A DNA stretch of 64,000 bases. It comes from Aurantiochytrium sp. KH105 (lineage: Eukaryota > Sar > Bigyra > Thraustochytrida > Thraustochytriidae). The DNA lies in the NCBI GenBank assembly GCA_003116975.1, contig BGKB01000026.1, positions 186,001-250,000 on the forward strand, written 5' to 3'. The translations under genes were made by a program, and so were the position numbers. Below are positions 59,384 to 64,000 of the stretch, piece by piece; the stretch's first letter is position 1; each line of letters starts with the position of its first letter. The notes under the pieces are model-generated. The model saw nothing but the letters and a program-made list of their open reading frames with translations, was not told the origin of the DNA and searched no databases.

Positions 59384-59716
59384 CTTTCCTGAGTGCTTGT
59401 CTTGGCTGCTGCTACTGCTGCTGCTGCTTCGTGCTCGAGTTGCTGGTCTGCTGCTCGCCGCCGCCGCCGTCGCCGCCGCCGTCGCCGCGCCCCAGCGTTT
59501 TTTCCCGCCTCCCCCGGCCTTCCCCGCGTTCCCAGACCCTGCGCGCGCGGGGTTCTGTTTGCTTTTTGCACGGCCCCGGCGCGGGAAAAAACCGCGCGGC
59601 GGCGGCGGCGGGAAAAACCGGGCGAGCGCGGCGGCGGCGGAGCAGCAGACCAGCAACTCGATCGCAAACCAAACAGCAAGAGCAGCAGCAGCAGCAGCAA
59701 GAAAACCTCAAGAAGA
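59384..59716. promoter_or_regulatory. Bidirectional H2B/H2A promoter with E2F-like sites
   Basis: The 333 bp shared by the histone pair contain three matches to the E2F core TTTCCCGC/GCGGGAAA at 59501-59508, 59581-59588 and 59608-59615. E2F sites drive S-phase histone expression in many eukaryotes. (GCC)n triplet runs flank them, and a poly-CAG tract lies at about 59681-59700 just before the H2A ATG. No TATA box is visible. Confidence 0.55.
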
Positions 59717-60100
59717 ATGTCGGGCAAGGGCAAGGGTGGACGCGGCAAGAAGGGCGGCAAGGCCACGACCCGTTCGGCCAAGGCTGGTCTTCAGTTCCCC
59801 GTCGGCCGTATCGCGCGTTACCTCAAGAAGGGCGGCTACGCTACCCGTGTCGGTGGTGGTGCCCCCGTGTACATGGCCGCTGTCCTCGAGTACCTCGCCG
59901 CCGAGATCCTCGAGCTCGCCGGCAACGCCGCCCGCGACAACAAGAAGGCGCGTATCATCCCCCGCCACATCCAGCTCGCCGTCCGCAACGATGAGGAGCT
60001 CAACAAGCTCCTCGGCAACGTGACCATTGCCTCGGGTGGTGTGCTCCCCAACATCCACGCTGTGCTCATGCCCAGCAAGAAGAAGGCCCCTGCCGCCTAA
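59717..60100 (+). CDS. H2A: Histone H2A
   Basis: A 127-residue canonical H2A: tail [24 protein letters not shown], fold [53 protein letters not shown], then the docking region with [17 protein letters not shown]. The tail ends in [13 protein letters not shown] with no SQ motif, so it is not an H2A.X-type protein; the acidic patch residues (EYLAAE; DEEL) are kept. Paired with divergent H2B. The start is the canonical Met-Ser-Gly-Lys. Confidence 0.98.
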   Translation: MSGKGKGGRGKKGGKATTRSAKAGLQFPVGRIARYLKKGGYATRVGGGAPVYMAAVLEYLAAEILELAGNAARDNKKARIIPRHIQLAVRNDEELNKLLGNVTIASGGVLPNIHAVLMPSKKKAPAA

Positions 60101-60824
60101 GCGACAGAAGCCTCTGCTTCCTTTCTTGCGCCATCGATCGCGCCAAAGCGAGTCGTGCACGCGGGAAAACAAAACAACTCGTCTCTGTGAATCCAGAGAC
60201 AAAAAAAAACCAAACCATCACGGTGTTTACTATCAACACCATCCTCGTACTCTGACAACATCTCGCGAGTGTTTCTACACTCTGCCTTTATTCTCTAGCT
60301 CTGCTTTCTTGTTGACCTTGCTAACATCTAAAGCCAAAACATTTCTTGCTGCCTTGAAAGCATCAGGGCCTTGCCAACCTATAAATAAATACCTCTTGCT
60401 GTTCTTAGCTGGTGGAGCTGACGCTACGGCATAGTAAGGTTTTTCTTTTTCGCAGACTTCCTCCCATCCAGGCCAGCTGAGACGATTCGAGCCGAATCAC
60501 CGAAAAGCTACTACGCATTCACAGTCAAGATGCGGGCAGATTGAAGTTCGAGAAGAAAAGTTTGAACACTGCAACCCGGCACGGTGTGCGGTTGTAATAT
60601 ACCTACCGCAACTCGGTCAGGAAACCAACTGGTTCCTGAAACGTGTGCGTGAAAGAGAGAGAAAATCTTGTTCTGGCCGACGTCCTCATTTGAAATCAAA
60701 GATCAGGAGCGAAGAAAGATCTCTTTCCTTTTACAATCTCTCTCCAAGGAAAAGAAACAATGCCGTCCATCCAGCTTCGCTGAAAGGATCCTTTGTAATA
60801 GCTTCCTGAAAAATTTCTTGATTT
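60101..60824. other. Convergent 3' intergenic region with a hairpin after H2A
   Basis: 724 bp between the stops of H2A and the dehydrogenase. A perfect 7-bp inverted repeat with a 6-nt loop lies at about 60182-60201, and AATAAA occurs at 60384-60389. No gene is seen. Confidence 0.5.
60182..60201 (+). terminator. Candidate histone 3'-end hairpin
   Basis: GTCTCTG and CAGAGAC form a perfect 7-bp stem around the loop TGAATC, about 80 nt after the H2A stop, followed by an A-run. Animal histone mRNAs end in a 6-bp stem with a 4-nt loop, so the match in position is good but in loop size poor. Confidence 0.35.
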
Positions 60825-61841
60825 TTAGTATTCGATGGTGATCTTGCCCACGGCCTTGCCAGACTCCTGGAGCTCATGCGCCTCGGCAAAGGATGCCTTG
60901 TTGAGACCCTTGAGATGTTTGTTGTCGATCTTCTTGAGCGTGCCGTTGTCGTACATCTCGGCCACCTTTGCCAGAATCGCTCCCTGCCTTTCGACTTCGA
61001 GACCAAACATGGGTCGCGTGAACATGAGCTCAAAGCTGATGGTGAGTCGCATGGGGAAAAAGGCCTTGTTCACGTCGATCTTGGAGCCATCGCCAACAGT
61101 GATGGACCCGATCCGGCCACCGGGGCGCATGATGGCGACGATGCGGTCAAACTGCTCGTCGAGGTCGACGCCGCAAAAGCAAACATCGACCTTGTCAATG
61201 CCAAGACGCTTGAGCTCCTCCTCGAAGTCGTTGCGGTGGTTGAGAATATGCGTTGCGCCGAGGCTCTTGCACCACTCCTCGGTCTCGGGACGCGAGGCCG
61301 AGGCAATGACGGTCTTGCAGCCCAGCACGTGGCGCGCAAGCTGGATGGCTGCAGAGCCAACGCCACCGGCACCGTTGAGCATCATGAAGACGAGGTCCTC
61401 GCCGCTTCCGTCCGTGGGCAGGCGCAGATTCTCAAAGAGAAGCTCCCACGCCGTCAGATACACGAGGGGAAGCGCAGCCGCCTCGGCAAAGTTAAGGCTG
61501 GAGGGTTTCTTGGCACAAATGCGAGCGTCGATGGCGATCTTCTCGCAATTCGACCCGACGGGTTTGGTGATGTCGCCAGCAAACATGACCTCGGCGCCCT
61601 CCTCGAATCCCTTGACCGCTGCGCCGACCTTGCGCACGATGCCGCATCCATCGTAGCCGAGGATCTTTTCCTCGTGTCCCGAGAGGTTGCCAGCGCGGTT
61701 CTTGCAGTCGACCGGGTTCACCGCCGCCGCCTTGACCTCCACGAGGAGGTCATGCTCGCCCACCTCGGGCTCCGCGTAGTCGTCGACCTCGCTGAGGGTC
61801 TCCTCCACGCTGCCCTTGCCCTTGCACACTACGGCGCGCAT
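60825..61841 (-). CDS. Zinc-type alcohol dehydrogenase-like (adh_fam_1) medium-chain dehydrogenase
   Basis: A 338-residue NAD(P)-dependent oxidoreductase of the medium-chain (MDR) superfamily. Landmarks in order: NPVDCKNRAG, GYDGCGIVRKVG, PVGSNCEKIAI, FAEAAALPLVYLTAWELLFENL, the Rossmann motif NGAGGVGSAAIQLA, then MFTRPMFGLEVERQGAIL and a C-terminal SGKAVGKITIEY. This is the pattern of the adh_fam_1/ZADH group (quinone-oxidoreductase-like proteins) that I know mainly from bacteria and fungi. The four-cysteine structural zinc site of classic ADHs is absent. The substrate is unknown; an aldehyde or enone is possible. The longer frame begins with GTG (61871), so the ATG at 61841 is preferred. 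No signal peptide, so cytosolic. Confidence 0.88.
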   Translation of the reverse strand: MRAVVCKGKGSVEETLSEVDDYAEPEVGEHDLLVEVKAAAVNPVDCKNRAGNLSGHEEKILGYDGCGIVRKVGAAVKGFEEGAEVMFAGDITKPVGSNCEKIAIDARICAKKPSSLNFAEAAALPLVYLTAWELLFENLRLPTDGSGEDLVFMMLNGAGGVGSAAIQLARHVLGCKTVIASASRPETEEWCKSLGATHILNHRNDFEEELKRLGIDKVDVCFCGVDLDEQFDRIVAIMRPGGRIGSITVGDGSKIDVNKAFFPMRLTISFELMFTRPMFGLEVERQGAILAKVAEMYDNGTLKKIDNKHLKGLNKASFAEAHELQESGKAVGKITIEY

Positions 61842-62866
61842 CTTGCCCTTCTCCTCCGAGACGTCCGACACGACGTTGCGCGACGCGCTGCTCCGGCCTC
61901 TGCTCTGCTCTGCTCTGCTCTGCTCGCTCGTCGTCAGCCGCGATAGCGATCTGCTGCGTCGTCCGACCGCCCGAGGCGGGCCAGCTCCGCCTCACAAGCC
62001 AAGAAGATAGATTGGCCCCGCCGATCTTTATGTTTACATCGTCCTCAGGAGCTTGCGTGCTGCTGTGCTGCTGTCTGAAATGAGGAGACAAAGAGGAAGA
62101 TTTCGAGAACACCACTTGTGATTGATGAGGGACCGTACGACAACGATCGCCCTGCGCGTCGGAACCTCTGCAGGGTTTGGGCGTGGGATGTGCGGATGGA
62201 TATGAGCGCAGGCGAGAGTGTGCGTGCGTGCGTGCGTGCGTGAGGGAGCGAGTGGCAGCGGCACAGCCACGCGGCGGCGAAAACATCAGTGACGGGATCG
62301 CAGAGATGAAAATCTTTCACCAGCGGAAAGAATCAGGCCGCTCATGATCGAGAGGCTACTTTCGAGAATTCCACCGCGCACGAAAAGGCCAAGCATCGTC
62401 CTGCCGCCCTTGTCGCCACCGCCCTTGACACTGCTGCGTCTTGGCGCACTCTTATGATGTGGCCCGTAGACCAGCACGTCACATCGGGTTTTCCCGACAG
62501 ACCGTATCTGGGGAAAAGACTTGCAAATGTTTATTGACATCGACGAAATCATTCAGCAAGCAACTGCAACGATTGGCCAAATCCTAGACTGATCAGGCCC
62601 CGAAGGCGTACACGTTACACGATATACATAAGGAAAAAGAATTCGTTTCATTGGGTTTGACTCCCGGGAGGTAGATTGGAATACAGCAGGCAAAAGTTTT
62701 GGCAGGCAGGCGAGCGGACATGCAGACGGACGGAATGCACCAAAGGAACTAGCATCGCGACGCACTCGCCTTGCAAAGGCCACATATCAGGCAGAAAGAA
62801 TAGACGCCAACGGCGTTGACATGACCGAAGACGCATACAGGTCGACGCGCGAATCGCGCACGTCAT
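61842..62866. other. Intergenic region upstream of the dehydrogenase
   Basis: 1025 bp holding the dehydrogenase promoter and 5' UTR and the 3' end of the coiled-coil gene. A (TCTGC)5 array lies at 61899-61924, 58 bp from the ATG, and a short (GCGT)n run lies at about 62221-62243. No ORF is convincing. Confidence 0.5.
61899..61924. repeat. (TCTGC)5 pentanucleotide array
   Basis: Five copies of the same pentamer seen upstream of the nucleoporin gene, here within the likely 5' UTR of the dehydrogenase. Confidence 0.9.
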
Positions 62867-64000
62867 TCAGAAGATGTCTCGCGTGTAGGCCGCGGCGGTT
62901 TCGTGGCGTCGTTTCTTGGATGCACGGTCGAGACTGTGCTCCCGGCCCTGGCCCGGCTCGGTGTCCGACGAGCCAGCATCGTCGTTTGCGCTCGGTTTCT
63001 CATTGAGCGTGTCGGCAGCACCGTCAAAGACGAGGAGACTGCACTTGCGTGCAAAGGTCTCGACCTTGTCGAAAAAGTCCATTTCATTGGACTGATCCGC
63101 AAGGTCCAGGAGACGATCCCCGAGCGCCTTGGCGAGCTTTGCGTTGGTGCGCAGCCATCGAACCACGTTCTTGGTCGAAGGGCGGTGACCTGTGAGAATC
63201 CAGCGCTGCATGGCTGAGTCCGCGTGCAGGAACTCCTTGCCGGTGGCCTGGGCGTCCTTTGCCGCCTTGAGGACAGCTTCGACGCTGTCTTCAGCGGCCT
63301 CGGAGCGCAAAGCCGGGACCTCGGGGCCGACGCTAATAGGGGCCCCAGTCATGGGTGCCCGACCTGACTCAGCGCTGCGGTCCACGCGCTTCTTGCAAAA
63401 GGCCATGACCGCGGCGACGTTTTCGCGGGCCGTGACATAGTCTTGGCCAGCGCAGGCGCGGAGCTTACGCTGCGCCTTGGCGACGCGCTCCGTGTCCTTT
63501 CGCAAGAGCTCGCCCATCTCCAGATACGTGGAGGTGGTATCGGCCATCATCTCGTCGCGCTGCTGCTCGAGGGCGAGCAGCTTGTGTTTGAGCGACTCGA
63601 TCTGGCACTCGACCTCGTGAATCTCCTTGCCGCAGACGCGCTCAATGCTCTCTACGCGAGCGTCGCACTCTGACCGGCGAAAGGTCTCGTGGCATTCGAG
63701 CATTTGCTGCGAGCAGATGCGCTCACGGCGCAGGAACTCGGCGAGCTTGCACCGGTTGCGTTCAACCTCCTTTTTGTCTGCGCGCTCGAGGAAGACCTCG
63801 GGGTCGCCCGGGTCGCTGATGTCGTCGTCTTCCTCCATGCTGCGCAGCCGCGAGGACTGACTCCAGGCATCGTAGCCGCTCGTCGGGTCGACTTCCCCGT
63901 CACCGTGATCGTTTCCGTCATGGTCGTCGTCTCGAAATTCGTGGTCCTCGTACCGCGCCTTGACGTGACGCTTTTCGTTGCTGCTGAAGCGGACCTTATG
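62867..64000 (-). CDS. Coiled-coil protein of unknown function (5' end beyond window)
   Basis: The frame is open from the right edge to the stop at 62867, 377 residues. An internal ATG at 63838 would give 323 residues, but the 54 codons upstream read as normal protein (KVRFSSNEKRHVKARYED, then Asp/His-rich), so the gene probably starts outside the window. Residues about 70-170 are a Glu/Arg/Lys-rich coiled coil with several cysteines; a more hydrophobic helical domain (about 245-320: WILTGHRPSTKNVVRWLRTNAKL; DFFDKVETFARKCSLLVFDGA) follows, and the end is Ser/Asp-rich with a basic KKRRHE. A nuclear role is plausible from that cluster. I do not recognise the family. Confidence 0.72.
   Translation of the reverse strand, partial: HKVRFSSNEKRHVKARYEDHEFRDDDHDGNDHGDGEVDPTSGYDAWSQSSRLRSMEEDDDISDPGDPEVFLERADKKEVERNRCKLAEFLRRERICSQQMLECHETFRRSECDARVESIERVCGKEIHEVECQIESLKHKLLALEQQRDEMMADTTSTYLEMGELLRKDTERVAKAQRKLRACAGQDYVTARENVAAVMAFCKKRVDRSAESGRAPMTGAPISVGPEVPALRSEAAEDSVEAVLKAAKDAQATGKEFLHADSAMQRWILTGHRPSTKNVVRWLRTNAKLAKALGDRLLDLADQSNEMDFFDKVETFARKCSLLVFDGAADTLNEKPSANDDAGSSDTEPGQGREHSLDRASKKRRHETAAAYTRDIF

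Noticed and set aside
1..64000. tRNA, rRNA, snRNA or transposon genes
   Set aside because: Both strands were scanned by eye for T-loop/B-box, 5S and U6-like signatures and for transposase or reverse transcriptase motifs; none was convincing.

Overview
The window looks like GC-rich nuclear DNA from a single-celled eukaryote. The best fit is a stramenopile, most likely a labyrinthulomycete (thraustochytrid-type) protist. The evidence is: typical eukaryotic genes (KDEL receptor, FG nucleoporin, UTP21, divergent H2A/H2B, Arf-GEF, USP, NEK and STE20 kinases); long ORFs with no visible intron in any recognised gene; and a putative DNA-binding protein with five C-x4-C-x10-C-x2-H WRKY19-type fingers, a family I associate with oomycetes and relatives. 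The taxonomic call is an inference; no rRNA or tRNA gene was seen.

Layout: 1-3772 (-) is an acidic DFGDF-motif trafficking adaptor that runs off the left edge. Then come PHO88/SND3 (+), the KDEL receptor ERD2 (-) and a SAP/AT-hook nuclear protein (-). Positions 9082-22147 are a 13-kb stretch without a credible gene, full of 4-6-bp microsatellites, lying between two divergently transcribed genes. Next are the WRKY19-finger protein (+), a USP37-like deubiquitinase (-), a Nup214-like FG nucleoporin (-), UTP21 (+), a STE20-type kinase (-), a NEK kinase (+), a very large Arf-GEF (-), MTHFR (+), an ankyrin-repeat protein (+), histones H2B (-) and H2A (+), a medium-chain dehydrogenase (-) and a coiled-coil protein that runs off the right edge (-).

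Outside the 13-kb block the genes are 0.2-2.3 kb apart and alternate strands freely, so the order does not suggest an operon or cluster. Several products belong to the secretory pathway: the adaptor, SND3, ERD2 and the Arf-GEF. Two act in nuclear transport or ribosome assembly (Nup214-like, UTP21).

The most interesting item is the Arf-GEF at 46448-52198. It combines an N-terminal MABP-like domain, a HUS-like region, a Sec7 domain with its catalytic glutamate, a PH domain, an acidic linker and a C-terminal acyl-CoA-binding (ACBP) domain whose ligand positions align without a gap. I know of no described Sec7-ACBP fusion; it suggests acyl-CoA control of Arf activation. Second is a 44-residue FY..P..KY module found three times in the Nup214-like protein. 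Third is the 13-kb gene-free block.

Start codons were placed at the first sensible in-frame ATG. Upstream extensions that depend on TTG or GTG were discarded.
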